A DNA stretch of 64,000 bases, taken from contig NZ_LT629770.1 in NCBI RefSeq assembly GCF_900105335.1, forward strand, positions 1,488,001 to 1,552,000. The letters run 5' to 3'. Source of the stretch: Microbacterium paraoxydans. GTDB taxonomy: Bacteria; Actinomycetota; Actinomycetes; Actinomycetales; Microbacteriaceae. The position numbers and the translations under genes are program-made. The notes beneath the pieces are model-generated. The model saw only the letters and a list, made by a program, of their open reading frames with translations. It did not search any database and had not been told where the DNA came from. Each line of letters begins with the position of its first letter. Position 1 is the stretch's first letter. Below are positions 21,602 through 30,192 of the stretch, piece by piece.

Positions 21602-23269
21602 TCAGACCGTCCGGCCGCCCTCGATCCGCACGACCCGGTCGACCGTCCCCGCGGGCGGCGCCACGTGCGAGATGAGCAGCACCGACTGCTCCCCCGTCGC
21701 CTGCAGCAGGTCGCGCAGCAGAGCGTCCGAGGCCTCGGGGTCGACGCCCGCCGTCGGCTCGTCCAGCACGAGCACCGGGAAGCCGCGGAGCAGCGCGCGA
21801 GCCAGGGCGATCCGCTGCGCCTGACCGCCGGACACCAGCGCACCGCGGTCACCCACCCGCGCATCGAGCCCCCCGCGCTCGCGCACCCACGCCGCGAGTC
21901 CCACGCGGTCGAGCACGGCGAGGAGCTCCTCGTCGGTGGCCGTGTCCCTGGCGAAGAGGAGGTTCTGCCGCACGTCCTCGTCGAAGAGCTGCGGCTGCTG
22001 CTCGCACAGACCGACGACGCGGCGCAGGGACGGCCCGGACAGCGACGCCGCCTCGAGATCGCCGACCCGGTACTCGCCGTCCACACGGAGGAAGCCCACG
22101 AGCGCGGCCGCCAGCGAGCTCTTGCCCGCCCCGCTCGCCCCGGAGACGAGCACCCGCTCGCCGGGCGCGAGGTCGAGGTCGACGCCGGTCAGCGCCGGCG
22201 CTCCTCCGGGCCAGTGCGCCGTGGCTCCCCGCAGCGTGAGCGCGGGGACGCCGTCGACCTCGACATCCTCCCCCGCGTCGGTCCGCAGCTCCGGCGGCAT
22301 CCGTTCGGGCAGCACGTCCACGATGCGCTCCGCGCTCGCGCGGACGCTCCGCCACGAGGCCGCCGCGATGGGCACGGCGCCGAACACCTCGAACACGACC
22401 ATCGGCACGAGCACCGCCACCGCGAGCCACGGGGCGTCGATGGCCCCGGTGGCGAGGCCTGGGGCTGCCACCGCCAGCGCCCACACCGAGGCGGCGCCGG
22501 CCATCAGCGAGACGACGCCGGCGGCGACGGCCTGCGCCAACGACGCCCGACCGACGACCCGACGCAGGGCGGCATCCGCGACGCGGATCCGCTCTCGGGC
22601 CTGCGCCTCCGCTCCGAACGCGAGCAGCACGTCGAGGCTGCCGAAGTAGTCGACGAGGGCCGCGGACACCTCGGCCCGACGCGCCGACACCGCGGCCTCC
22701 GCACGGGAGCCGAAGATCCAGCCCAGCCCGACGGCGGCGAGCGCGGCGACGAGGAGGCAGACGGCGAGGGTGAGCGCGGCGGGCGGCGAGACGAAGGCGA
22801 GGAAGCCGACGGCCCCCACGGCGACGACGCCCGAGACGGCGAGCGGCTGCACGACCCGGAGCGGGAGGTTCTGCAGATTCTCCACGTCATCGACGAGGGC
22901 CGCGAGCACCTGGCCCCGGTCCGTCGCGCCGAGCCCCGCCGGCGAGAGCGGGATGAGGCGGCGCACCATCTCGGACCGGGTCGTCGCGAGCTGCCGCAGC
23001 GCGGCGTCGTGACCGCTCAGCCGCTCGAGGTACCGCGTGACGGCTCGGGTCACGGCGAAGAACCGCACTCCGACGACCGCGATGGACAGCGGCACGAGGG
23101 AGTCGACGATCGACGCGCTCACGATCAGCCAGCCGCTCACCGCGAGCAGGCTCACGGCGGCGGCGGCCGACAGCACGCCCCAGATCAGCCCGGGGAGGAA
23201 GCGGCGGAACGTCGGCTGTGCGAGCCGGAGCACCTCCCGGACCCGGTCGCTGCGGGTCGTCTCATTCAT
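21602..23269 (-). CDS. cydC: Heterodimeric ABC exporter subunit CydC
   Basis: 555 residues from the ATG at 23269, overlapping the cydD stop by 4 bp (ATGA). The N-terminal half is a six-helix transmembrane domain (first segments FLPGLIWGVLSAAAAVSLLAVSGWLI and LVPLSIAVVGVRFFAV). The nucleotide-binding domain has Walker A GASGAGKSS, signature VSGGQAQRIALARALL, and Walker B VLVLDEPTAGVD. CydDC exports reductant (glutathione/cysteine in E. coli; the actinobacterial substrate is unclear) and binds haem, and is needed to mature cytochrome bd. It is the last gene of the cyd operon. Confidence 0.93.
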   Translation of the reverse strand: MNETTRSDRVREVLRLAQPTFRRFLPGLIWGVLSAAAAVSLLAVSGWLIVSASIVDSLVPLSIAVVGVRFFAVTRAVTRYLERLSGHDAALRQLATTRSEMVRRLIPLSPAGLGATDRGQVLAALVDDVENLQNLPLRVVQPLAVSGVVAVGAVGFLAFVSPPAALTLAVCLLVAALAAVGLGWIFGSRAEAAVSARRAEVSAALVDYFGSLDVLLAFGAEAQARERIRVADAALRRVVGRASLAQAVAAGVVSLMAGAASVWALAVAAPGLATGAIDAPWLAVAVLVPMVVFEVFGAVPIAAASWRSVRASAERIVDVLPERMPPELRTDAGEDVEVDGVPALTLRGATAHWPGGAPALTGVDLDLAPGERVLVSGASGAGKSSLAAALVGFLRVDGEYRVGDLEAASLSGPSLRRVVGLCEQQPQLFDEDVRQNLLFARDTATDEELLAVLDRVGLAAWVRERGGLDARVGDRGALVSGGQAQRIALARALLRGFPVLVLDEPTAGVDPEASDALLRDLLQATGEQSVLLISHVAPPAGTVDRVVRIEGGRTV

Positions 23270-24927
23270 GCGCTCACCCCCAGCGCCACGATCCGGTCGG
23301 CGATGTCCCTGGCCGAGCGGCGGTGCGAGACGAGCAGGACGGTCGCGCCGGCATCCGCCCGCGTGCGCAGCGACCGCCACAGCCGCTCCTCGGTGTCGGC
23401 GTCGAGGGCGCTGGAGGGCTCATCGAGCGCGAGCAGCCGCTCCGGCATTGCGTCGTGGCGGTACAGCGCTCTGGCCACCGCGACGCGCTGCGCCTGTCCT
23501 CCCGACAGCCCTGCGCCCTGCACGCCCAGCACGCGGTCGGCCTCGACGCCCTCGGCGCACGCGGCGTCGAGCGCCCGGCGCACACGGGCGAGGTCGGGAG
23601 ACCCATCGCCGAGGGCGACGTTCTCCGCGACCGTGCCCCGCATCAGCCCCGGCGTCTGCCCGGCCCAGGCGAGCCAGTCGGACGGCGCGAGTTCGGCGAC
23701 GTCCCGTCCGCCCCAGGTCGCGGAGCCCGTGGAGTCCACCGCCCCGCGGAGAGCGGCGAGCAGACTCGACTTCCCGGAGCCGCTCGGCCCCTCGATCAGG
23801 GTCACCGTCCCCGGCTCCGCGACGAACGACACCGGCGGCAGGTCTCGCACGCGGAGTCCCTCGACCACGAGTCCCCGCCGTTCCGTCCGCACGACCTGGC
23901 CACGGCTGCCGGACGAGTCCACGGGGTTCGGTCGTGCATCCGTGCCGAGGTCGTGCGGGCGCACGCCGCCCCGGTCCCGGTCGCGCGCCGCATCCAGCAC
24001 GTCGAACACGTCTTCCGTGGCCGCGACGCCTTCGGCCGCCGCGTGGAACTGCACGCCCACCTGACGGATGGGGAGGAAGGCCTCCGGGGCGAGCAGCAGC
24101 ACGAAGAGACCGACCTCCAGACTCAGGTCGCCCGACAGCAGCCGGAACCCGACCGCGACCGCGATGAGCGCGACCGCGAGTGACGACAGCAGCTCCATCG
24201 CGAACCCGGAGAGGAACGAGAACCGCAGCACCTTCATGGTCTCGCGGCGGTACTCGTCGGCGGTCACCTCGATGCGGTCGGCTGCCCGACGGTCCCGGCC
24301 GAACAGCCGCAGCGTCGACAGCCCCTGCACCGTGTCGGCGAAGCGGGCGGCGAGGTGCTGCAGCGTCTGCCACTGCTTCCTCTGCACCGTGCGGGTCGCG
24401 ATCCCGATGAGGATGAGGAAAAGCGGGATGAGCGGCAGGGTGATGACGGCGGTGAGCCCGCTCGGCCAGTCCTGCCACCACATGACCGCGACGAGCACCG
24501 GCGTCGCGATGACGGTGAGCACGAGCTGCGGGATGTACCGCGCGAAGTATGCGTCGAGGGCTTCCAGGCCGTGACCGGCGGTGACGGCGATCTGCGTCTG
24601 GTTGCGCTGGGCGAGCCACCCCGGGCCGAGGCGTCCGACGGCCGCGACGAGCGCCGCGCGCAGCTGCATCCCGGTGCGGGCGGCGGCCTGCGTGCCCGCG
24701 GCGTCGGAGGCCGCGATGAGCAGACCCCGCACGAGGGCGGTCCCGAGCAGCCAGACCAGGGTCGTGGTGACGTCGCGCCCCGCGATGGCCCCCACGACCG
24801 CCTCGGTGAGCAGCCACGCGAAGGCGATCGTCACCGCGGTCTGGAAGACGCCGATCGCGGCCGACGCCAGGAGGAACCCCCGGGCGGCGGCCGCGTATCG
24901 GAGCAGCCTCGGATCGACGGGTTTCAC
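23266..24927 (-). CDS. cydD: Heterodimeric ABC exporter subunit CydD
   Basis: 553 residues from the GTG at 24927, whose GTGA overlaps the cydB stop by 4 bp; longer 5' readings overlap cydB. The N-terminal transmembrane domain includes the family core FARYIPQLVLTVIATPVLVAVMW and the loop TLQHLAARFADTVQGLSTLRLFGR. The nucleotide-binding domain shows Walker A GPSGSGKSSLLAAL, signature LSGGQAQRVAVARALY and Walker B LLALDEPSSALD. It pairs with CydC, and the gene order cydA-B-D-C is standard for actinobacteria and Bacillus. Confidence 0.93.
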   Translation of the reverse strand: MKPVDPRLLRYAAAARGFLLASAAIGVFQTAVTIAFAWLLTEAVVGAIAGRDVTTTLVWLLGTALVRGLLIAASDAAGTQAAARTGMQLRAALVAAVGRLGPGWLAQRNQTQIAVTAGHGLEALDAYFARYIPQLVLTVIATPVLVAVMWWQDWPSGLTAVITLPLIPLFLILIGIATRTVQRKQWQTLQHLAARFADTVQGLSTLRLFGRDRRAADRIEVTADEYRRETMKVLRFSFLSGFAMELLSSLAVALIAVAVGFRLLSGDLSLEVGLFVLLLAPEAFLPIRQVGVQFHAAAEGVAATEDVFDVLDAARDRDRGGVRPHDLGTDARPNPVDSSGSRGQVVRTERRGLVVEGLRVRDLPPVSFVAEPGTVTLIEGPSGSGKSSLLAALRGAVDSTGSATWGGRDVAELAPSDWLAWAGQTPGLMRGTVAENVALGDGSPDLARVRRALDAACAEGVEADRVLGVQGAGLSGGQAQRVAVARALYRHDAMPERLLALDEPSSALDADTEERLWRSLRTRADAGATVLLVSHRRSARDIADRIVALGVSA

Positions 24928-25952
24928 GCGTGCGCCGGAGCCCCCTCGATCGACCGGCGGGTGACGCGCTTGCGGAACACCCAGTAGGTCCAGGTCTGGT
25001 ACGCGATGACCAGCGGAAGGGCGATCAGCGCGGTCCAGCTCATGATCTGCAGCGTATACGGAGTGCTGGACGCGTTGGCGATCGTGAGGCTGTACGCCGG
25101 ATCGATGGTCGACGGCATGACGAACGGGAACAGGGCGGAGAACAGCATGACGACGGCGAACATGACCGTGAGCATGCCGGAGAAGAACGCCCACCCCTCG
25201 CGGCGGACCAGCGAGAAGCCGACCGCCGCGATCAGGCTGACCGCTGCGAGCGCACCGGCTCCGATGACGAGCCAGAGCAGCGGAGCCTCGCGGCCCATCG
25301 CGATCGCGACCGTCCAGATCACCGTCGCGGCGGCGACGAGGATCGTCGGGATGGCGGCCTTCTTCGCGAGCTTCTGCGCGTCCTCGTGCACCTGGCCGTC
25401 CGTCTTCAGCGCGACGAACAGCACGCCGTGCAGGAAGAAGAGCAGCAGGGTCGTCACGCCGACCAGCAGCGCATACGGGTTGAGCAGCGAGAAGAAGCCG
25501 CCGACGTAGATGTGGTTCTCATCGATCGCCACCCCCTGCACGATGTTCCCGAAGGCGACGCCCCAGAGCAGTGCCGGGACGACCGACCCGATCACGATCA
25601 TCCGGTCGAAGCCCTGCTTCCACTTGCGACTCTCCCGCTGATGGCGGTACTCGAAAGAGACGCCGCGGAGGATGAGCGCGAGCAGGATGAGCAGCAGCGG
25701 CAGGTAGAACCCGCTGAACAGCGTGGCGTACCACTCGGGGAACGAGGCGAACAGCGAGGCTCCGGCCACGATGACCCACGTCTCGTTGAGGTCCCACACG
25801 GGGCCGATCGTGTTGATGACCTGCCGGCGGGACACGTCGTTCTTGCCGAGGAACGGCAGCGACATGCCCACACCGAAGTCGAACCCGTCGAGGACGAAGT
25901 AGCCGACGAACAGGAAGGCGACCACCCAGAACCAGATCGTTGCGAGATCCAT
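24924..25952 (-). CDS. cydB: Cytochrome bd oxidase subunit II
   Basis: 342 residues. It begins DLATIWFWVVAFLFVGYFVLDGFDFGVGMSLPFLG, the hallmark first helix and GFDFG motif of CydB; further blocks include VWDLNETWVIVAGASLFASFPEWYATLFSGFYLPL and RGVSFEYRHQ. Nine hydrophobic helices can be followed. With CydA it forms the quinol:O2 oxidoreductase in the cytoplasmic membrane, a high-affinity oxidase that does not pump protons. It lies 14 bp after cydA and overlaps cydD by 4 bp. Confidence 0.96.
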   Translation of the reverse strand: MDLATIWFWVVAFLFVGYFVLDGFDFGVGMSLPFLGKNDVSRRQVINTIGPVWDLNETWVIVAGASLFASFPEWYATLFSGFYLPLLLILLALILRGVSFEYRHQRESRKWKQGFDRMIVIGSVVPALLWGVAFGNIVQGVAIDENHIYVGGFFSLLNPYALLVGVTTLLLFFLHGVLFVALKTDGQVHEDAQKLAKKAAIPTILVAAATVIWTVAIAMGREAPLLWLVIGAGALAAVSLIAAVGFSLVRREGWAFFSGMLTVMFAVVMLFSALFPFVMPSTIDPAYSLTIANASSTPYTLQIMSWTALIALPLVIAYQTWTYWVFRKRVTRRSIEGAPAHA

Positions 25953-25966
25953 GATGCTCGTTCCTC

Positions 25967-27382
25967 TCAGTACACGACCGACGGCAGCTGAGCCGTCTCC
26001 TCATGGGGCTGTTCGTCGGTGTCCGGCCCCTTCTGGGCGGCCTTGACGATCAGCCGGACCTCGACCACGGCCAGCGCGGCGTAGATCGCGGTGAAGGCGA
26101 TCAGCGAGATCAGAACCTCGAGTCCGCTCACGCCGGGCGAGACGCCGTCGCGGGTGGACATCAGACCGAACACGATCCAGGGCTGTCGACCCATCTCGGT
26201 GAACACCCAGCCCATGATGTTGGCGGCGAGCGCGAGCGGGAACGACCAGATCGCGACCTTCCACATCCACGGCGCGACCGGCTTGGTGGCCTTCTTGCGG
26301 GTGACCCAGAGGCCGGCGACGGCGACGAGGGCGGCGGCCATACCGAGGCCGATCATCCAGCGGAACGACCAGTAGGTGATCCACAGGACGGGGGCGAAGT
26401 CGGTGAGACCGGTGCTCGCATAGGTCTGGGCGTACTCGGCGTTCAGGTCGTTGATGCCGTGCACACAGGCGTCGAGCGTGTGGGTCGACAGCAGCGACAG
26501 CAGGTACGGCACCCGGATCGAGAACAGCTCCGAGCTGCCGTCCGGCGTGCCCAGCGTGAAGATGCTGAAGGAGGCGTCGGCGCCGCAGACGGTGTTGAAC
26601 GTCGCCTCGGCGGCGGCCATCTTCATCGGCTGCGCGGCGTACATCGCGAGGCCCAGCTGGTCGCCGGTGAGCACGACGCCCGCGGTGGAGAAGATCATCG
26701 CCCAGAGGCCGAACTTCAGCGAGATGCGCATCGTGTCGAAGTGCTGCCCGCGCGCCAGGTGCCAGGCGGACACCGAGATGACGACACCGGCGGCGAACAT
26801 GAGCGCGCCGAAGATGGTGTGCGGGAACGCGGCGAGGGCGACGGGGTTGGTCAGCAGCGCCCAGAAGTCGGTGAGCTCGGCGCGGTTGGTCACCTCGTTG
26901 TAGGTGTAGCCGACCGGGTTCTGCATGAACGCGTTGGCGGCGATGATGAAGTACGCCGACAGGATGCTGCCGATCGAGACGCACCAGATGGTGGCCAGGT
27001 GGATCTTCTGCGGGAGCTTGTCCCAGCCGAAGATCCAGAGGCCGATGAAGGTCGCCTCGAAGAAGAACGCCAGCAGGCCCTCGAAGGCGAGCGGGGCGCC
27101 GAAGACGTCGCCGACGAAGCGGGAGTAGTCCGACCAGTTCATGCCGAACTGGAACTCCTGCACGATGCCGGTGACGACGCCCATCGCGAAGTTGATGAGG
27201 AAGATCTTGCCGAAGAAGCGGGTGAGGTGAAGGTACTGCACCTTGCCGGTACGCACCCACGCCGTCTGGAAGATCGCGGCGACGAGCGCCATGCCGATCG
27301 TCAGCGGGACGAAGAGGTAGTGGTAGACGGTCGTCAGGCCGAACTGCCATCGGGCCAGGGCGAGCGGATCAAGCCATTCCAT
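25967..27382 (-). CDS. cydA: Cytochrome bd oxidase subunit I
   Basis: 471 residues from the ATG at 27382; upstream codons in frame belong to the overlapping regulator. The N-terminus LARWQFGLTTVYHYLFVPLTIG holds the haem histidine (H21, equivalent to E. coli H19). The segments GRQPWIVFG and WSFPLALAANIMGWVFTEMGRQPW are diagnostic. The size fits the short Q-loop form common in Gram-positives. It forms the catalytic subunit with CydB. The regulator gene directly upstream overlaps the cydA start by 14 bp, so the oxidase appears to be the second gene of its transcript. Confidence 0.96.
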   Translation of the reverse strand: MEWLDPLALARWQFGLTTVYHYLFVPLTIGMALVAAIFQTAWVRTGKVQYLHLTRFFGKIFLINFAMGVVTGIVQEFQFGMNWSDYSRFVGDVFGAPLAFEGLLAFFFEATFIGLWIFGWDKLPQKIHLATIWCVSIGSILSAYFIIAANAFMQNPVGYTYNEVTNRAELTDFWALLTNPVALAAFPHTIFGALMFAAGVVISVSAWHLARGQHFDTMRISLKFGLWAMIFSTAGVVLTGDQLGLAMYAAQPMKMAAAEATFNTVCGADASFSIFTLGTPDGSSELFSIRVPYLLSLLSTHTLDACVHGINDLNAEYAQTYASTGLTDFAPVLWITYWSFRWMIGLGMAAALVAVAGLWVTRKKATKPVAPWMWKVAIWSFPLALAANIMGWVFTEMGRQPWIVFGLMSTRDGVSPGVSGLEVLISLIAFTAIYAALAVVEVRLIVKAAQKGPDTDEQPHEETAQLPSVVY

Positions 27383-28043
27383 GAGCGACTCCCGTTCTGT
27401 TCGACGCCTGCGCGGCGGTGTCGCGCAGCTGCACGGTGCATTCGGAGGGCAGCGCGGCCTCGCGCACGCACTCGGCTTCGAGCGGACCCCCCGCTTCTGC
27501 AAGGATGCCCTGCATCAGCCCGAGGTGCACCTGGCACAGCATCGGGCGGTCCTCCGGCCGGCCGGCCGCGTGCGGGCACGGACTCAGATCGACGGTCAGA
27601 CCGCGATCGTCCACGACCGGCTCGAAGCCGCTCTCCTCCAGGTGCTCGACGAGCGCGTCGAGCTGGTAGGTGGCGTCCTTCCCCAGGGTGGTCCCGGTGC
27701 CGGGCAGGACGCTGCGGAGGAGGTCGCCGCGACGGGCGGCGGCCTTGGCCTTGTTCCGTGCGACCGGGCTGGAGGCGTCCGGGGCCCCCGTGGCCGCGCG
27801 GTACAGCGTGCGCGGGCGCCCCCGGGTGGTGCGGTGCTCAACGGTCGGGATGACGTAGCCGCCCTCGATGAGCCGCTGCAGGTGCTCCCGCACGGTGTTC
27901 GGGTGGAGGCCGGTGGCCTCGCACAGATCGCCGATCGCGAGTTCTCCGGAGGCACCGGAGTGCCCGGCCTCGAAGAGGAGGTGCAGGATGCGCACCCGGG
28001 AGTAGCTGGAGATCGGCCCGCAGACGGACCCGCCGTTGGACAT
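27369..28043 (-). CDS. Winged-helix regulator with C-terminal cysteine cluster (SufR-like), first gene of the cyd operon
   Basis: 224 residues. The N-terminal winged helix (about 12-85) reads YSRVRILHLLFEAG...LAIGDLCEATGLHPNTVREHLQRLIEGGYV with a wing TRGRPRTLYRA. The C-terminal half carries four cysteines at 156, 170, 192 and 202 (SPCPHA, MLCQVHLG, AECV, SECTV), a layout like Fe-S-binding SufR-type regulators though with different spacing. Its stop overlaps the cydA start by 14 bp, so it is probably cotranscribed with cydABDC and may sense O2, NO or redox state to control them. A GATAAT hexamer ends 6 nt before the ATG with no Shine-Dalgarno, suggesting a leaderless start. It is divergent from radA. 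Confidence 0.78.
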   Translation of the reverse strand: MSNGGSVCGPISSYSRVRILHLLFEAGHSGASGELAIGDLCEATGLHPNTVREHLQRLIEGGYVIPTVEHRTTRGRPRTLYRAATGAPDASSPVARNKAKAAARRGDLLRSVLPGTGTTLGKDATYQLDALVEHLEESGFEPVVDDRGLTVDLSPCPHAAGRPEDRPMLCQVHLGLMQGILAEAGGPLEAECVREAALPSECTVQLRDTAAQASNRTGVAHGMA

Positions 28044-28143
28044 GTCTCAATTATCGGCCGGGGCCGGTGGCCGTCGGGGGAACCGGGCCGTGAATAATCG
28101 CCTGGTCGATAGGGATGTCTGATGCCGCCGATAGCCTGAGGGC

Positions 28144-29511
28144 ATGGCCACCCGGAAACCCGCTCCCCCCGCGTACGTCTGCACCGAGTGCGGGTGGACG
28201 ACGGCGAAGTGGGTCGGTCGCTGCGGGGAGTGCCAGCAGTGGGGCACGGTCCAGGAGCAGGCCGCGCAGACCGGCATCCTCCGTCGCGTGAACGCGCTCG
28301 CTCCGACCGCCGACCGCGCGGCGCGACCGATCACGCAGATCACGACGCAGGATGCGCCGCGACGCACGAGCGGCGTCGGCGAGTTCGACCGGGTGCTCGG
28401 CGGCGGCATCGTGCCGGGTGCCGCGATCCTCCTCAGCGGAGAACCGGGCGTGGGCAAGTCGACCCTGCTGCTCGAAGTCGCCGCGCAGGCCGCGCGGAGC
28501 GGGCGTCGGGTGCTCTACGCGAGCGCCGAGGAGTCGCCGGCCCAGGTGCGCCTGCGGGCGGAGCGGACGGGCGCTCTGCACGATGAGCTCTACCTCGCGA
28601 GCGAGACCGACCTCGCCACCATCCTCGGCCACATCGACGAGGTGCAGCCGCAGCTCGTCATCGTCGACTCCGTGCAGACCGTGTCGTCGTCCCTCACCGA
28701 CGGCGCTGCCGGTCAGCCCAGCCAGGTGCGGGAGGTCGCCGCGACCCTGATCCGGGTGGCGAAGGAGCGCGATCTGCCGATCGTCATCGTCGGGCACGTG
28801 ACGAAAGACGGCCAGGTGGCGGGGCCTCGGGTGCTGGAGCACCTCGTCGACGTCGTGTGCCACTTCGAGGGCGACCGGCAGACCTCGCTGCGCTTCATCC
28901 GCGCGCTGAAGAACCGCTTCGGCCCCACCGACGAGGTCGGCTGCTTCGAGATGACCGGAGACGGCATCGCCGAGGTGCCCGACCCCTCCGGCCTGTTCCT
29001 GTCGCAGGGCGCCTCCGAGCCGGGGACCTGCGTGGCCATCTCCCTCGAGGGTCGTCGCGCCCTCCCCGTCGAGGTGCAGGCGCTCACCGTGCCGAGCAAC
29101 GCCCCGAACCCCCGGCGCATCGTGCACGGCCTCGACTCCTCGCGGGTGGCCATGGTGCTGGCGATCCTCGAACGCCGGGCGGGGGTACCCACCGGCAGCC
29201 TCGACGTCTACGTGTCCACGGTCGGCGGGGTGCGCTTCACGGAGCCCGCCGCCGATCTGGCCATCGCGATCGCCGTCGCCGGGTCCATCCAGATGATCTC
29301 GGTTCCGCGCACGGTCGCCGCCGTCGGCGAGCTCAGCCTCGCGGGCGAGGTGCGGCCGGTGACGCAGGCCGCGCAGCGGCGGTCCGAGGCCGCCCGACTC
29401 GGCTACGAGCAGGTGGTCGACGACCGCTCGAAGACACTGCGCGCGGCGCTGGGCGACATCAGGGCACGCAACAACACCCGTCGGCCCGACCGCGACATCC
29501 CGCCGTTCTGA
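28144..29511 (+). CDS. radA: DNA repair protein RadA (Sms)
   Basis: 455 residues with all RadA parts in order: a C4 zinc motif (C13, C16, C27, C30), a RecA-type ATPase with Walker A GEPGVGKST (about 99-107), the RadA-specific KNRFG motif (in RALKNRFGPTDE), and a C-terminal Lon-protease-like domain lacking proteolysis (SLDVYVSTVGGVRFTEPAADLAIAIAVAGS). RadA drives branch migration in recombinational repair. TAGCCT ends 6 nt before the ATG, fitting leaderless transcription. It converges on the SseB-like gene; a small GC-rich hairpin (29513-29528) lies after the stop. Confidence 0.96.
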   Translation: MATRKPAPPAYVCTECGWTTAKWVGRCGECQQWGTVQEQAAQTGILRRVNALAPTADRAARPITQITTQDAPRRTSGVGEFDRVLGGGIVPGAAILLSGEPGVGKSTLLLEVAAQAARSGRRVLYASAEESPAQVRLRAERTGALHDELYLASETDLATILGHIDEVQPQLVIVDSVQTVSSSLTDGAAGQPSQVREVAATLIRVAKERDLPIVIVGHVTKDGQVAGPRVLEHLVDVVCHFEGDRQTSLRFIRALKNRFGPTDEVGCFEMTGDGIAEVPDPSGLFLSQGASEPGTCVAISLEGRRALPVEVQALTVPSNAPNPRRIVHGLDSSRVAMVLAILERRAGVPTGSLDVYVSTVGGVRFTEPAADLAIAIAVAGSIQMISVPRTVAAVGELSLAGEVRPVTQAAQRRSEAARLGYEQVVDDRSKTLRAALGDIRARNNTRRPDRDIPPF

Positions 29512-29529
29512 GCCGGACGGGCGTCCGGG

Positions 29530-29949
29530 TCAGGCGTCGAGCGCCTTGAGCAGCTCCACCGGGTCGGCCTGCATCGGGTGCGGTCCCGCGATGTCGAGGA
29601 ACACGGTCGTGATCGGGTGCGCGGAGAGGAAGGCGCGCAGCCAGGTCGCGTCGTAGATGCCGACGCCCGGCGGCAGGTTCGCCGGCTTGTTCTTCGCGTC
29701 GCTGAAGAGCAGCAGAGCGAGGTCGCCCGAGTTCGGGTCCCGGTAGGTCCACACCTCGCCGCTGTCGAGCGGGTTGTCCCGGGCTCCCGGCTTGATGAGC
29801 GGGACGACGGTGGTGCCGTGGCGCAACGCGAGGGCGACGGCGGCGACGTCCTGCTTCTCGAGGGCGAGCGCCAGAGCCTCCGACCGGAAGTCCTCGGGGG
29901 CGGGCTTCTTCTTCGCGCTCTTCGCGGACTTCGCCTTCTTCGCTGCCAT
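29530..29949 (-). CDS. Small protein with Lys/Ala-rich tail and possible SseB N-terminal-type domain
   Basis: 139 residues. Residues 1-16 are Lys/Ala-rich (AAKKAKSAKSAKKKPA), resembling nucleic-acid-binding tails of actinobacterial proteins. The rest looks like the SseB N-terminal fold: ALALEKQDVAAVALALRHGTTVVPLI, then GDLALLLFSDAKNKPANLP and a last helix ADPVELLKALD; the assignment is tentative. TAAGCT ends 6 nt before the ATG, a leaderless arrangement, but a structured RNA or terminator hairpin lies 50-100 bp upstream on the same strand, so the gene could also be read from that promoter. Function is unknown. Confidence 0.6.
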   Translation of the reverse strand: MAAKKAKSAKSAKKKPAPEDFRSEALALALEKQDVAAVALALRHGTTVVPLIKPGARDNPLDSGEVWTYRDPNSGDLALLLFSDAKNKPANLPPGVGIYDATWLRAFLSAHPITTVFLDIAGPHPMQADPVELLKALDA

Positions 29950-29987
29950 GGCTCCAGCTTAGGCATCGGGGCGGCGTGGCGGCGCCG

Positions 29988-30135
29988 GAGAAAGATTGGG
30001 GCCCTCTCGAGTCCTCCATTGGGGACTGGGGTACTCGAGAGGGCCCTCGGACTCTCGAGCGGCGGTGTCGAAGCGCTGGGGACGCTGTGATTCGACGCCA
30101 CTGGGGATGGCATGTTGCCGCATAGCGGGAGAGTC
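29988..30135 (-). ncRNA. Predicted structured small RNA or 5' leader with C-rich loops
   Basis: A promoter-like pair (30142-30171) reads into this segment, which ends in a 14-bp stem, GGGCCCTCTCGAGT (29999-30012) with ACTCGAGAGGGCCC (30033-30046), followed by CAATCTTTCT on the sense strand. The loop and two upstream hairpins each present CCCCAG-type runs (sense CATCCCCAGT, GCGTCCCCAGCGC, TACCCCAGTCCCC). Multiple C-rich loops and an intrinsic terminator recall the actinobacterial 6C RNA class, but the C runs are only four long, so identity is not claimed. It could instead be an attenuated leader for the gene starting at 29949. Confidence 0.5.
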
Positions 30136-30141
30136 ACCTCT

Positions 30142-30171
30142 ATGGTATCCCAAAGACCGGGCCCCTGTCAG
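30142..30171 (-). promoter_or_regulatory. Promoter of the predicted structured RNA
   Basis: On the minus strand CTGACA (complement 30166-30171) and TACCAT (complement 30142-30147) are separated by 18 bp. They lie between the stop of the membrane-anchored protein gene and the hairpin-rich segment, with transcription expected from about 30135. Confidence 0.5.
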
Positions 30172-30192
30172 CACAAGCACCGGCCGCGGCTC

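Noticed and set aside
21665..24064. 799-residue plus-strand frame opposite cydC/cydD
   Set aside because: It is antisense to two clear ABC exporter genes; His/Arg/Gly/Glu-rich sequence typical of shadow frames.
29998..30047. Prophage or attachment site from the XhoI-like CTCGAG palindromes
   Set aside because: No integrase, no duplicated att-like core and no tRNA next to it; a terminator stem explains the symmetry.
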